DNA of 64,000 nucleotides from Ceratopteris richardii (GCA_020310875.1 CM035406.1:224872915-224936914); one strand, 5' to 3'. Shown: positions 36,597 to 50,207, counted from the first letter of the stretch. The notes: generated from the sequence alone by a model not told the origin. A program made the numbers and translations.

Positions 36597-39500
36597 TCAT
36601 CAATTGAGGTCTTCACTATCTTCTTTATACCTGCCATGTCTTTGAACCTTTGTAACTTTGGTCCATCCAAGCCTTTTGTAAGCATATCAGCTATCTGATC
36701 TTTTGTTGAAGTATGAACTACTTCAATCTCTTTATCCATCACTTTCTCTCTTAGAAAGTGATACTGAATCTCAATGTGTTTGGTCCTGGCATGAAAAACA
36801 GGATTAGCAGCTAAATACAATGAACTCATGTTATCTCCATATATAATTGGTACCCCATGCATAATGTCAAGACTCTTCATCAATGTCTTAACCCAAATTA
36901 CTTCCTTTGCAGCTTCAACCATGCCTTTATACTCTGCTTATGTAGAAGATAAAGCAACTGTATGTTGCTTCTTGGAACACCATGAGATAAGTTTATCTCC
37001 CACATAACACATATATCCAAAGGTTGACCTTCTGCCATCTGGGTTACCTGCCCAATCTGCATCACTATAAATTTTGATATTTGTATCTGAGGTAAACCCA
37101 TAATACAAACCTTCATTGAGTGTACCCTTAATGTACCTCAACACCCTTTGTCCTGCAATCCAATGTTCTTTCCTTGGGCAATGCATAAATTGAGACAAAA
37201 CCCCTACTGCATATGATAAATCAGGTCTACTTAGAGTAGCATAGATAAGGCTACCAACCAAACTCTGATATTGTCTCATGTCCTTGAATTCTTCACCTCC
37301 ATACTTACTCAATTTGTGATTCACCTCCATTGGTGTAGGTGCTACCCTGCAATCATCCATTTTAAACTTGATTAACAAGTTCTTCAAATACCTTTCTTGG
37401 GTCACAAATACTCCATGTTGAGTATATGTTATCTCCATGCCCAAGAAGTATGATAAGTCTCCCAAGTCACTTATCTTGAACTCCTTTTCCATTTGCCTCT
37501 TGAGCCTTTGTATTCCTTCTTCATCTGTACCTGTAAGAATTATATCATCAACATATATGCACATGTATATGAAACCATTTTCACTTGCCTTGACAAGCAA
37601 GCTACTATCTGCTTTAGACACCTGAAAACCAAGTTCTTTTAGGAACTTCACAAGTCTATAGTTCCATGCCCTTGGGGCCTGCTTCAAGCCATACAAAGCT
37701 CTCTTGAGCTTGCACACATGATCTGGATACCTTTTATCTCTGAACCCTTGAGGTTGCTCCATGAATACATCATCTGAAATATAACCATTCAAAAAAGCAT
37801 TTTTCACATCAAGTTGACATAGCTTCCAACCTTTACATGCAGCAATAGCAATAAGTGTCCTTATGGTTGTCATCTTTGCCACAGGACTATAGGTCTCATC
37901 ATAATCAATACCATATGTCTGAGCAAAGCCTTTGACAACAAGTCTAGCTTTGTATCTAGATACACTTTCATCTGCAAACCTTTTTGTCTTGTAGACCCAC
38001 TTGCATCCAATAATCTTCTGACTATTTGGTTTTGGAACCAAATCCCATGTTTGATTCTCCAATAGTTCATCATATTCCTCCTGCATAGCACTCTCACATT
38101 TTTCCTTACCCTTTGCCTCTTCATATGTAGAAGGGTTTTCATCTGTATTTACCATATAAGCATAATCTTTTGTGGCTAGAAATGAAGTATCATAACTATA
38201 CCTTGTAGGTTGCCACCTATTTCTTGTAGACCTTCTGAGTTCTCCACTTCTTGAGGTTTCTGGCTCTTCACATTCAGGATCAAATCTTGGTGTCTCTTCC
38301 ACTTCTACCTGCACTTCATTATTCTCTTGCTCATCAAATATCTGAACTTTTGATTTACCTTTTCTTTGACTCACTTCTTCTTCATCACCTGTATTGATGT
38401 TGATTGTACCTGCATACCAAGTGCTTTGTTAATCAAATGTAACATCTTTAGAAACCATAAATTGTTTTGTTGATGGACTCCACAATCTATAGCCCATCTG
38501 CTTGTCATCATAGCCAATGAAAACATATTTTTCAGCTTTGGGTTCCAATTTATGTCTTAATTGTGATGGCACATATGCATATGCCACACACCCAAATACT
38601 CTGCAATGATCCAAGGTAGGTCTTTTACCCCACCAAGCCTCATATGGTGTCATACCCTGCAAGGCTTTACATGGTAACCTATTGACCAAGTAAGTGGCTG
38701 TATTTACAGCCTCAGCCCACAAATAATTAGGGCAATTTTTCTCCTTCATCATGGATCTTGCAAACTCAACAAGAGTTCTATTTCTCCTTTCTGCAACACC
38801 ATTTTGTTGAGGAGAGTACCTGCAAGTAATTTCCCTTTTTATACCTGCATTCCATAAGTAATCACTGAACTCATTAGAGAAATACTCTCCCCCTCCATCT
38901 GACCTTAGTCTCTTCAACTTATGACCTGTAATTCTTTCTGCATATGCATGATAGTGTTTAAATGTATTAAACACTTCTGACTTATCTTTGATCACATAGA
39001 TAGTGATCCACCTAGTAGCATCATCAACATAAATCACATAATACCTTGATCCATTTATACTGAAATCTTTTGATGGTCCCCACACATCTGTGTGTACCAA
39101 CTCAAGCTTCTCTGAGTGCATAAAACCATGCTTGGAATAAGAATGTTTATGAGCCTTACCTAATTGACATGCCTCACATTTGTATGTCATATGTTGACCT
39201 GCAACATTAGGCAATCCAAGCACTGAACCATTGTTAACCATATCTTTAATACCTCTTTCATTGAAATGTCCAAGCCTCTTGTGCCAAAGATCTAACTCAG
39301 AGATCTTATGACCTCCATATGTGAACATAGCATGACCAATGTTGCCTTGAATCTTCAATGTAAATAATCTTCCTTCCTTTTTTCCTGAAACAATCTGTTT
39401 ATACCCTTGGCTAGGGTCTTCCACATATACTCCATCATTAGTGAACCTTACTTCATATCCCTTTTCAACAATTTGACCTACACTTATCAAATTCTTAGGG

Positions 39501-40759
39501 ATTGTAGGAACATACAAGACCTTACTCAATAAGGTACTTCCATCCTTGGCCTTCACTGATCCAATTGACTTCACATTGTGCTTTGTATTGTCACCTGTTT
39601 GAACAACATGATTAAAAACTTTACTTTCCAAATCAGTCATCAAAGATATGTTACCACTCAGGTGATTGCTACACCCTGAGTCAATGTAGAAGACTCTTTG
39701 ATCTTCACTCTGCCTTTCACAAAATGCATTCATTATCAATGTTGAATCTTCCTTTTGATCTGAAGCATAATTGTAGTAGGTGTTGTTGTATTGTTGACTT
39801 TGGAATCCTCTACCTGCATTTCTTCCAAAGTAATTCCTTCCACCTCTACCTCTGTAATTACCTCTTTGATTTCTGCCACCTCTTCCTCTTGAATTATAAT
39901 TTTGATTGTATCCACCATTATTCTGATTATTATGCCAACAATCATTAGCTAAGTGATTTGTCTTACCACAAATCCAGCAAGCTTTGCCTCCATCTTTGTT
40001 GTTCCTGCCTCTTCCTCTACCTTTGCCACCTCCTCTTCCTCTTAGGAAGTTGGCTTGAGTAGTTGTTCCTTCATCTTCACCTGCTTGTTGTTTTCCTTTG
40101 CTATTCTTCTTCTTGTCCTTTGAGTACATTGCATGTCCTGTACTCTTGTCACCATCTCCTTTAACATCCTGCTCAAATGTTAGCATATGACCTAACAATT
40201 GATTTAAATCAGGAGTGAAATGGTCAAGTGATAGTTCTGTAGACAAAATAAATGGCTTCCATTTGTCATCACCTCTCAGCCCTGTAAGGATTTGCCTTAC
40301 CAATTTATCTTCCTCAATGTCCTCATCAACAGCTCCTAATGCATCTGCAATATCTTTCATCCTTGTTACATAGTCTGAGATGGATTGAGAGGCCTTCTTC
40401 TTGAAGGTAGTAAACTCTGCCCATAAGGATGCCTTCCTTGACTTTGTAGTGTTCTGGAAATGCTCCTCCAAAGCATTCCATATGTCAGTAGCACTTTCAA
40501 GACCTCTAATATGAGGTAACAAGTAATCATTGACTCCCATATAGATAATGCTCCTAGCTTGAGCATCTTTCTTCATCCAATTTTTCAGATCTGCTAACTC
40601 TTCCCTAGTTGGAACACTAGGATCTCTGAACTCTGGCTTCTCTTCTTCTCCTGTGATGTAACCAATCAAATCTTTGCTCATAAGATGAGCTTCCATCCTC
40701 ATTGACCATGCAGGATAGTTTTCCCTATCCAATTTCTCTATCTGTAGAGCATCTCCCAT
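36593..40759 (-). pseudogene. copia-beta gag-pol polyprotein with two in-frame stops
   Basis: One frame of 1,388 codons from ATG at 40759 to TGA at 36593, interrupted by TAA at 38431-38429 and 36940-36938. Gag has the UBN2-like region (YPAWSMRMEAHL, YLLPHIRGLESATDIWNAL) and the CCHC knuckle CWICGKTNHLANDC in an RG-rich stretch. Protease has FYIDSGCSNHL. Integrase has HKRLGHFNERG, CEACQLGKAH, VHTDVWGPS, RSDGGGEYF and QQNGVAERRNRTL. RT has CQLDVKNAFLNG, LKRALYGLKQAPRAW and IYVDDIILTG. RNase H has IYSDADWAG and FHARTKHIEIQYHFLREKV. The first stop is between integrase and RT, the second within RNase H. Both may be read through at low level or simply inactivate this copy. Confidence 0.96.
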
Positions 40760-40969
40760 CTTGTATCCACCTGTGTATTGAAAACTTCAAGCTTTACAAG
40801 CAATGTATGTACCTTTACTTTGAATTAGACTCCTTTTGTCTTTCTTGATGTCGAGTAGTCTTCTCCTCAGGCTTTTGACTCCAAGCTTTCACTTCTTAGT
40901 TCTTCAAATGTTGAACTTCTTGAATCTGCAGCACTCGGGACCTTCCTTTCCTTGATTTTAATGTCTCCT

Positions 40970-40981
40970 GCTCTGATACCA
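40970..40981 (-). other. Primer binding site of copia-beta
   Basis: GCTCTGATACCA on the plus strand complements TGGTATCAGAGC, the initiator tRNA-Met type. One base separates it from the 5' LTR. Confidence 0.95.
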
Positions 40982-40982
40982 C

Positions 40983-42005
40983 TGATGGAGAGTGTTAATC
41001 TCCAAAAGAACAACCTACTCTTGAATTTAGAACACCTCTATATCAAGAGTAAGTCAAAACCTTCACTAAATTAGAGGTCCAATCTCCAAATTATCAAATC
41101 TGAGAAAATATGTGAAGAAGATGAAACACAGAAAAGTCTGCTGCAGAATTTCTTCACATTGACTTATCAAATGTGTAAAGTTTTTGATAAAACTTTGTAC
41201 GAATCATCTCCTAGAGATTGCGCATCACCTCCAAGTTGAATCACTTCAAAAGCTTTAGTATAACTTGAGAAATTGTCTTCACAAGTTACCTATGTCTGAA
41301 TCTGCACTTCTGAGAAGTCGATCTAGACACCCCTAACTTCTTAACTTTGGTTCTCACAATATCTAACCCGTTTTGCCAAATGCTTTTAGCCACGAGTAGA
41401 TCACCTTCCAACTTAAAGATTAAGTGCTTGCTTGCATAAAACTTTAAACTATGGAGTGAGCACTGACCAAAAGATTAAACTCGAAATTTGCGCCTGTTTC
41501 AGAGAACTGTAGACACTCAACACATATGAATGTTCCTACTAACAATTCTCCTAGCCTGTTTACAATTAGACTCTGAAATTCAGGTCACAGGCTCATTAGC
41601 TAACAAATTAGATACCCTCAAAAGGATTTCACAATTGATCAAACACAGAAGGAGCAGACACGAAAAGATCGGGCGCAATATTTCTTCATTAACTCAGAAA
41701 ATTACAACTGAGTGATGAGAGCTAACTCAACTAACTTTTCTCTATCTCTTGACTTCTTACTTCCTCAATCTTGGCTTCTACATATGCTCTCATACATGCC
41801 CCGACTTTTCTCAAAGTATTTATAGATAATTTGTACAAGATTCTTACTCAAACAAAGATCTGAGTCACCTATGACTATACTAATGTACATATGTGTACAC
41901 TTCTCTTATCCTCTGAATATGTCTTTCTTCCAAACTTCAATGGTTGATCCTTCCTTCACTCTTTAACCTTCCAAGCCTTCAATTGGTGATTGGTCTGCAC
42001 CAACA
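40983..42005 (-). repeat. copia-beta 5' LTR (1,023 bp)
   Basis: Same ends and length as the 3' LTR. Differences seen include gtacg/gtacc, aacttg/aacgtg, cattagct/cattaact and catatg/tatatg. Confidence 0.95.
41817..41824 (-). promoter_or_regulatory. TATA-like box in copia-beta 5' LTR
   Basis: TATAAATA on the minus strand, about 180 bases inside the LTR start, which is a plausible place for the U3 promoter. No transcript evidence is available. Confidence 0.45.
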
Positions 42006-42010
42006 GAAGT
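42006..42010. repeat. Target-site duplication of copia-beta, right copy
   Basis: GAAGT follows the LTR end CCAACA and continues as gtctccaaaag, as in the uninterrupted left arm. Confidence 0.95.
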
Positions 42011-42320
42011 GTCTCCAAAAGAAGAAGGTATGACCCCATAATCTTATGTAGTTTTGTCATCCACAATACCTATCATGACTAGGGGTAGGCAAGTTGTAGC
42101 AGCACATGGAGAGGAGCTACATGCAGTCAAGGAAAGAGAAAAAGGCCAAAGGGCTGATTTAGAAAATAGATTGACCATTGAAGAGGCCTACAACACAATG
42201 AGAACATCCTTAAAAGAGCGACCAGCTGGCTTTCAAGAAAATACTCAAGAGGTAAATATTGAGGAAGTCTTCAAAGGAATTCATGATAAAGTCTATCTAT
42301 TCCAACTTTTTTAAATGGAT
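42011..42320 (+). pseudogene. gypsy gag fragment, 3' part (right arm)
   Basis: The frame at 42054-42314 reads IMTRGRQVVAAHGEEL, KEREKGQRADLENRL, FQENTQEVNIEEVFKGIHDK. The plus-strand gag at 58940-59220 has the parallel KGIHQNG end and the same preceding SPxEEGMT region, so this is the region after the gag zinc knuckles. The reverse copy at 18060-18356 is shorter by a small deletion in the ENRLT region. Confidence 0.75.
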
Positions 42321-43322
42321 GCAAAGGTGAGATATGTTCTGCTAAAAATTTTACAATCTGCCTGATTCACCTGAAATAATTGTTCACAAATGAAACTGAT
42401 AAAAAGGAATTCATCCTAATTTCTCGAAAAGCCTGCTCCACTCTCGCCGCTTGATGCATATGTTCATTTCAATGTGCTCTTGGACTATCCCTATCAGCCT
42501 TAGAAGAAACAGCCGTACCACAGTTTTAGACATTATGAGACTTAGAAGTGTTCGAACAAATATGAGACTTATGAGACTTGTAGTCGGCGTAATATTATGC
42601 GTTTCTTGAACATGCCAAATCCTATCTGAGTGCTTCATCAAAAACATTATTGTCCCTTTGAAGTTTGATTTCTTGATCGTCAAGCATCAAATTTATGTTA
42701 CACGTTTCTTGAAGAAGAGAAATCCGATTTGAATACCGTTCTTGATTCATACAAAGTAGATTCCACTGAGGAAGACCTGCAACGTTTCGTAGAATCACAC
42801 TACGGTCATCTATCGTAGAATCATTGCGAAAGATATCCAGATCAGCTAAATACATTCTTAGACGTAACGAGGATTTTACTCTTTCCCTTTTTTGGGAATC
42901 TTAAATAACCCTTTTGAAAGAACCGTTCTGGACGCATGAAAATTTTGGAAGACACTCGACATTTTCGAAGTCCCTGGAAGACATCTTCAATGTGATACAC
43001 AGAGTTCGAAGTGCCTACTACCTTCACTCGTTAAAATTTTAGGAATTTCTATTCCGACTTATGTTTTGTTGTGGACCAGCATATCCAATAATGTAAGATT
43101 ACATTAACAAATCATTAAGCATCTCAAAGTTCCCATTGAAACCATGCATATATTCTTCCATATTTGTGACTTTCTTAGAATCAAGGCATAGTAAAAAATG
43201 TTCAAATGATTGAGCACCCGATGAGTATATACGCAGAAGTTGGACATTTCCATAAGTAATGCGTCGGAGAAGTGCATAGGCAATTATTGTGCGCGGCCTG
43301 ATCCTATGAAACATGTCTATCC
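42321..43322 (-). pseudogene. Unidentified gene-like sequence, part 2 (right arm)
   Basis: Reverse complement of 17061-18060 with about 3 percent difference in the sample I compared. Readable frames are 43099-43344, 42842-43027 (EDVFQGLRKCRVSSKIFM, KKGKSKILVTSK) and 42622-42855 (NSTIDDRSVILRNVAGLPQW). The single LINE target GGATAGACATGTTT lies at 43309-43322 on the minus strand with no insertion. Confidence 0.55.
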
Positions 43323-44265
43323 TGATTATCTTCCAGATGAGCATTTATACTTCGTTGATGGGAGATATATATCAAACTGCTTCAACGAGTTCTATATAGA
43401 ACAATAGTTTTCTGAACCCTTTAAAGTTCTATGGGCATGTGTGCAATATAGCGCTCTAGAAGCGCAATTGTCAAGTTATCTGGTACCTAGAACGAAGAGA
43501 GAAGTGGATATGCGTAAGCTCTCATGTAGAGGCAGCTCAAGCGTGGCTAGAAGGTTTCTCATACTTGTTCTGTGTGTAGGTCGTCTTCGTGCGTAGCCAT
43601 CTTCTCTGTCGCTCACACGAGCAGAGCACGTAGCAAAAAGGAACGTCTTTACATTTGTATCAGAGCATGCTTTCCTAGCAATGTGGGCACAGCAGCTGCC
43701 AATTATGGCATGGTTGAAAAGATGACAGGCTCCATGTTGGGCGAATTAAGCGCGCGATGGCCAAACCCCGGTGACTTTACCACGTGATTGTTTGCAAAGT
43801 TGAATGCAGCCCCCATGGCATTCTGGCAGTGTTGCTTTCTGTATTTTGGTTGGCAACCAAAGAATGTGTCACAAATGGAGGGGTGGTCGTTAGACTCTCT
43901 TGCAGCTCTGCAACATGATCGATCCTGTAGTCATTGAGATTGTAGTCATCTCGCAGTTTGATGCATACGTTCATTTTAATGTGCTCTTCGACTATCCCTA
44001 TCACGCTCTGAATCAATAGCTGTACCACAGTTTAGACATTATGAGACTTTGAAGTGTTCGAATAAATAACTCAGATCTTGTAGTTGGCGTAATGCTAAGC
44101 ATTGAAACGCTTTTGCTTCATCAAAAAGATTATTGTCCCTTTCAAGATGGAATTATTTATCCTTTAACTTCACACTATGTTGCGCTTTTCATGAAGAAGA
44201 AAAATCCTATTTGAATATGGTTTTTGGTCATACAAAGTAAATTCCTTGAGGAAGACTGGCCACAT
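43323..44265 (-). pseudogene. Unidentified gene-like sequence, part 1 (right arm)
   Basis: Reverse complement of 9847-10798. The frame at 43777-44028 reads VIGIVEEHIKMNVCIKLRDD and DYRIDHVAELQESLTTT, nearly the same as the left-arm copy, so the frames were already broken when the block was duplicated. It joins the truncated copia-alpha LTR at about 44265. Confidence 0.5.
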
Positions 44266-45921
44266 AAAGTAGACACTAATATACGAATAAAGTAGACACT
44301 AATATCTCTCCCATGAGCCATCTTTCATCCAATGTGGAGCTCTGTAGAGAGAGCAAGAACCTCTGCAAGATTACTATTGGCGAAGACGATGATGCAAAGA
44401 AATGAACGATCAAGATAATGATGGTCACAAGTGTATGTATATTGCTTCCATGTACTGCACAAGTGATTGTAAAGTCTTCATATAGACTCTAGAAGTTTTC
44501 CACAATTTCTACAAGTGGATCTTGAATTCAAATGAAGGTGGGAATGGTATTGGAGGGAATCAATTCACTTTCCTCAAGCATAGTGTAGTCTTGATGTTCC
44601 AACAACTCCCCCTCAAGCTAAAGTATGCTTGTGTCTTTATTTCCTAATAATATGAATACCTACCATATCTTTGAATCTACAAAGGTTTATTCCATCAAGT
44701 GCATTTGTCATCATATCTACTACCTACTTTTTAGTAGGAACAAAAGAAATGTCGATCTCGTTTGCCATGAGCTTCTCCCTAATGAAGTCATAATGAACCT
44801 CTATGTGTTTGGTTCTCGCATGGAATATAGGGTTTGCCACTATATGCATGGAACTTACATTATCTCCAAATATGTGACGTTTGGAACTCACAAGTCCCAA
44901 ATCTCTATACAATGCTTTTAAACACATTGCCTCTTGAGTTGCTATGGTCAAACTATGTGCTCTACTTCAGTTTAGGATAAAGTAATTGTAGGTTGCTTCT
45001 TTGAACTCCATGGCACTAGCTTCGAACCTGCAAATGCTAAGTAAACTGAAGTACTTCTTCTATCATCCTTAGTTCCTACCCAATCTGCATCTAAATAGAT
45101 TTTAATATCCAAATCTCAAGATTAAGGATAAAACATACCTTCATTGATTCTACCTTTGAGATACTTAAGTAATCTCTTAGCTAGATCCATGCGTGGTCTT
45201 CTTCGAGAGTGCATGAATTGTCTTAATTAGCACTCCCACACTATATTAGATGTCTGCCCCTGTATGAGTAGCATATATAAAGCTACCTACCAACCTTTGA
45301 TAATCCTTTGAATGCCATTCAAATCATCTCCTATGACAATAATATCATCTATATATACACATAGATAGATAACCTCATTGTGATACCTTTTGATGAATAG
45401 AGAAGGATCTAAGTTGCTACGTCTGAACCCTTCATCTTGAAGGTATGTTACCAACCTATAATTGAAGCTCTAGGAGCTTGTTGCAATCCATACAATGCTT
45501 TCTTAAGTATGCAAACATAAGATGGATGAGGGTGTTGAAAATGTGGTGGTTGTGACATGTATACCTCTTCAGTTATCCAACCATTTAAAAATGCATTTTA
45601 TACATCAAGTTAGAGTCATCTCCAATTCCTTGCAGTAGCTACATTTATCAATGTTCTGATTATAGTCATCTAGGCAACTCGTGAGAATGTTTCATCATAA
45701 TCTATACCAGGAGTCTGTGAGTATCCCTTGGCAACTAATCTTGCTTTGTACCTACAAATTTATCCATCTGAGTATCTTTTAACTTTATATACCCATCTGC
45801 AACCAATTATATTTTGATTTGGCAACATTGGAACCGAATCCCGAGTGTCCATCTCCTTCAACGCATCTATTTCTTCTTTCATGGCCTTTTGCCAATTAGG
45901 GTTTCCCTTTGACTCTACATA
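44266..45921 (-). mobile_element. copia-alpha 3' part in the right arm (RT, RNase H, LTR start)
   Basis: On the minus strand: RT pieces from 45921 (NPNWQKAMKEEIDALKEMDT, NIIGCRWVYKVKR), RNase H at 44724-44951 and onward, a polypurine tract (44605-44615) and 339 bases of the LTR starting TGTTGGAACATC at 44604. It matches 8186-9846, including the deletion after the YIDD region near 45330. The outer limit of the inverted duplication is inside RT. Confidence 0.9.
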
Positions 45922-46815
<894 letters not shown>

Positions 46816-46824
46816 TTGATTATA

Positions 46825-47455
46825 TATGTGTGTGTATGTATGCATATGTATCTATATGCATGTGTGTATATGTGTGTGTGTATTTGTGTGTGTGTGTGTA
46901 TGTATGCATGTGCATATGTGTGTGTGTGTATGAATACATGTGTGTATATGTGTGTGTGTATGTATGTGTGTACATATTTGTGTGTATGTATGCATGTTTA
47001 TATGTGTGTATGTATGTATGCATGTGTGTACATGTGTGTGTATGTATGCATGTATGTATGCATGTGTGTACATGTGTGTGTATGTATGCATACATGTGTA
47101 TATGTATGTATGCATATGTATGTGTATGCATGTGTGTATATGTGTTTGTGTGTATGTATGCATGTGTACATGTGTGTGTATGAATGCATGCATGTGTGTA
47201 TATTTGTGTATGTATGCATGCATATGTATGTGTATGTGTGTGTATATGTGTGTTTGTATATGTGTGTGTGCATATGTGTGTGTATGTATCCATGTGTGTG
47301 TATGTATGCATGTGTGTTTATGTGTGTGTGTATGTATGCATGTGTGTATATGCGTGTGTATGTATGCATGTGTGTATATGTGGGTGTATGTGTTTATGTA
47401 TGCATGTGTGTGTGTGTATGTATGAATGTTTATATATGTGTGTGTGTACATATTT
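46825..47455. repeat. TG-rich (TGTGTATGTATGCA)n satellite
   Basis: About 630 bases of imperfect repeat. It is the complement of the CA satellite type at 28105-29244 and precedes composite copy B. Frames of V-C-M-Y or H-T-Y-I repeats here are artefacts. Confidence 0.95.
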
Positions 47456-47457
47456 AT

Positions 47458-47645
47458 ATCTCTCTCTCTCTCTCTCTTTATCTCTCTCTTTATCTCTCTC
47501 TATCTTTCTCTCTTTCATCTCTCTTTATAACTCGCTCTATCTTTCTCTCTCTCTATCTCTATCTTTCACTCTTTGATGTCTCTTTATCTCTCTCTCTCTC
47601 TCCCTTTCTCTCTCTCTATCTCTTTCTCTCTCTCTCCCCCTCTCT
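47458..47645. repeat. CT-rich (TCTCTCTATC)n repeat
   Basis: Imperfect pyrimidine repeat with tttctctctctatct units; the same block stands at 59570-59760 in copy C. Confidence 0.95.
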
Positions 47646-48305
47646 CTTTCAATCTATATCAATAGAGAATAAAATAATCAATTACACGTATGCCCCTCTT
47701 TTGGATTGCTATCATCAAAGCGTAATGCATGCCCTCTCTTGTTGAATTCCAAAGAATTGATCCCCGAAAACGCCTCAAAAATCAAAGAGAAGAGAGATTA
47801 TAAAACATAAATCATAGAGAAAGACAAAGGGTAAGAGTACATGCACCGCTTACCAAGATGCCAGATCTAGAAAGATAGTGTGTGTGTGTGTAGAGACAGA
47901 CATATCTCTATGTGTGTGTGTGCACAAGACAATGCACGTCACAATTTGGTTCAAGCATCCAAGTTCGATAGAAGCAAGCAGTACTCAGTGCAAAGGACCC
48001 ACAAAATGTTCATTTGTGCTCTTGGGTTCGGTATGTTTAAAACATTGCATGGGTAAAAACATCGGAATGAGCCTCGATAAATTACTTTATGCTTATAATG
48101 ATGCTAATAGCAGTGCTTATACCAATGCTGATATGGACACTTATATCGACGATCGCGACACATCTTGACTATCCATTCTCAACAGTCATATCGATGGTCA
48201 AATGACTATCGGTATGCGTACTTAGATTTCTCCAATGTTCATACTGACGTGGAGCAATAATAGTTGGTATAGACAACATTGGTATGCCCCTCATATGTTG
48301 TAGTG
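47646..48305. mobile_element. CACTA-like transposon end, copy B
   Basis: Matches 30440-31106. On the minus strand it ends CACTACAACATATGAGGGGC at 48305, next to ata of the gag target (48306-48308), at the same gag position as copy A. The left side merges into CT and TG repeats. Confidence 0.5.
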
Positions 48306-49111
48306 TATTGCTACCATATCCACCTCTTCCAATTCGTTTCTAGGTCTTTCGATTGAACCAACAATGTTGAGTGGTGTCATTCATCTTATTAGAGATGGCA
48401 CAAGGTTGAACATTCTGAGCTTTGGCTTTGTGATGATTTGGTCCTTTCTTCTTCCCTTTTCCACTTTCTCTTGCTTAGGAAGTTGGCTTTGGAAGTCTCC
48501 TCTTCAGTGTTGGCCTCTTGATTGAAGATTTTACCAAGAAATATGTTAGAAACTAGAGTTTGCACATCCATGATGAGATCATAAGCCGTGGTGAAGGATT
48601 GCCATTTCTTATCATTTCAAATCCCATTGAGAATTTGCTCATGATCGCACTTTCTTCAATCAGCTCTCCAATGGATGCTAATTTCTCTGCAGCCTCCTTG
48701 ACCTTGCTAGAAAACTTTGTGATGGTTTGCTTAGGTGTCTTCTTCATTTGCTTGATCTCGTTCCAAACATTATTCTTTCTTTCTTTGCTCACAGGAAAGA
48801 AAGTCTCTAGGGAATCCCAAGTCTCTTGCGATGTCTTGCATTCTCTAATATGTGATAACAGAAATTCATAGATAGAATTTAGTATATACAACCTTGCTTG
48901 AGGATCCATTTCCCACCAAAGTGTGAGCTTATCTATCTCCTCTTGTGTAGGTCCTCCTTTGGGTGTTGGAATAGGCATAACTTCATGACCTCCTACAACT
49001 CAATAAAGATTTGTACCTTGCAATTAGGCCTCCATTCTGATTTGCCAAGCCGCATAGCTATGTTGATTAAGCTTCTCAATCATTGAAGGAAGCCATCACC
49101 CATCTTGATGT
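48306..49111 (-). pseudogene. copia-alpha gag fragment, copy B
   Basis: The minus strand has MPIPTPKGGPTQEEIDKL, YILNSIYEFLLSHIREC, SQETWDSLETFFPVS and FSSKVKEAAEKLASIGE in the frame 48553-48978. A lysine-rich linker part seen in copy A is missing here (the frame passes from FNQEANTEEETSKANF directly), as also in copy C. This groups B with C. Confidence 0.88.
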
Positions 49112-49123
49112 AGCTCGGATACC
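49112..49123 (-). other. Primer binding site, copia-alpha copy B
   Basis: GCTCGGATACCA differs at one base from the complement of the initiator tRNA-Met primer site. Confidence 0.8.
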
Positions 49124-49124
49124 A

Positions 49125-50207
49125 CTGAAAGAACTTAGAGAAGCTTGTAGAAGGTACAAAAGTGAGTTGCAAAGCGAAGAATTTTGGTCTAGCCAAATGA
49201 CACAAGACCGACCCTTCAGCTCATGGATAGTCAAAATTACCTTATAGGCATGGGATAAGTGCATTAAAGTGCACTATCTACTTTGAAGCATGAAGTTGAA
49301 ATAGTTGATACAAAATAGGTAAGTTTGTGCATTAACTAGCTCAAAAAACTTAATATCTTTGGATGAGATAATCAACTTGAAATGGTCATAGAAGCTAGCA
49401 TGATTACAATTGTAAAAATTCCTTCTGGAGGAGTTATACACATAGGGTTGAGTCTATAGATTGGACAAGAGTACAAGAAATAAGCCAAATATGTTTTTGG
49501 AAAGAACATGATACTCAATAGTGGTACCTCCTATTTTTGAGGGATGCATAGAGAGACCCCAAGACAAACAAATTGAGATTCCCACCAATTTACTAAACCA
49601 AATGCTTTGAAACTTTATACACATAATCTAGAAACTTTTAAATTTCCAATGAGTTCTTAGAGATCCATTTGAGAGCTCTGTAGAGACTGAAACAACCTCT
49701 ACAAGTTTATTGATGTTGAACAAGATAATGCATAAAAATGAAGGAGCAAGACAATGATGGACACGTGTATGTATATTGCTTCAATGTAATGTAGAATTCA
49801 TTTGAAGCCTTTGTAACGACTCTTGAAGTGCTCCATGAATTCTACAAGTGGATTTTGAGTTCAAATAAAATGGGAAATGTTGTTGAAGAGAATCGATTCA
49901 CTTTTCTACAATCTATGAAAAGCAAAGATCTAGTTTGATCTACTTTTAGGTGATTGATTGATTCATTGATTGCAAATCAACCACCTCAAATATGTTGAAC
50001 TTGAGCTCTGATTTTCTCACTTTACATGTGTAAAGATCTAGCCTTTTACAATGGTAAATGATCCATAAAAGAAGCTTTCATAAAAATTCAATAAATGAGC
50101 ATAGGTAAAAGAATTCTTCATTGGATATTTTGGCATAATCCAAACCATAGCTTTTTTGATGTAGATCAAATCCACCTCAAGCATAGTGTAAGCTTGATGT
50201 TCCAACA
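49125..50207 (-). repeat. copia-alpha 5' LTR, copy B (1,083 bp)
   Basis: From TGTTGGAACATC (50207 downward) to TTCTTTCA (49125). The same flank, ttgaaagaaaata, follows at the outer side as in the other copies. Confidence 0.9.

Larger units (their letters stand above)
35562..42005 (-). mobile_element. Nearly intact Ty1/copia retrotransposon (copia-beta, 6,444 bp)
   Basis: The element has two 1,023-bp LTRs, a primer site, one long gag-pol frame with two stops, a polypurine tract and a 5-bp target duplication. By eye I count about 11 substitutions and no indels between the LTRs, about 1.1 percent, so the insertion is recent compared with the surrounding fragments. It sits inside a gypsy gag fragment in the right arm. 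The order protease, integrase, reverse transcriptase, RNase H identifies Ty1/copia. Apart from the two stops I see no other frame damage. Confidence 0.97.
32614..45921 (-). repeat. Right arm of the large inverted duplication
   Basis: This is the reverse-complement partner of 8186-21509. The inner end is tgttga at 32614-32619 and the outer end cata at 45918-45921. The arm lacks the LINE and instead contains copia-beta. Without copia-beta and one target copy it is about 6.86 kb. The difference from the left arm comes partly from AT tracts (22 versus 118 bp). The two arms are separated by about 11.1 kb. Confidence 0.9.

Noticed and set aside
46816-47745. A 309-codon open frame
   Set aside because: It is a reading of TG and CT repeats and has no start context or domain.
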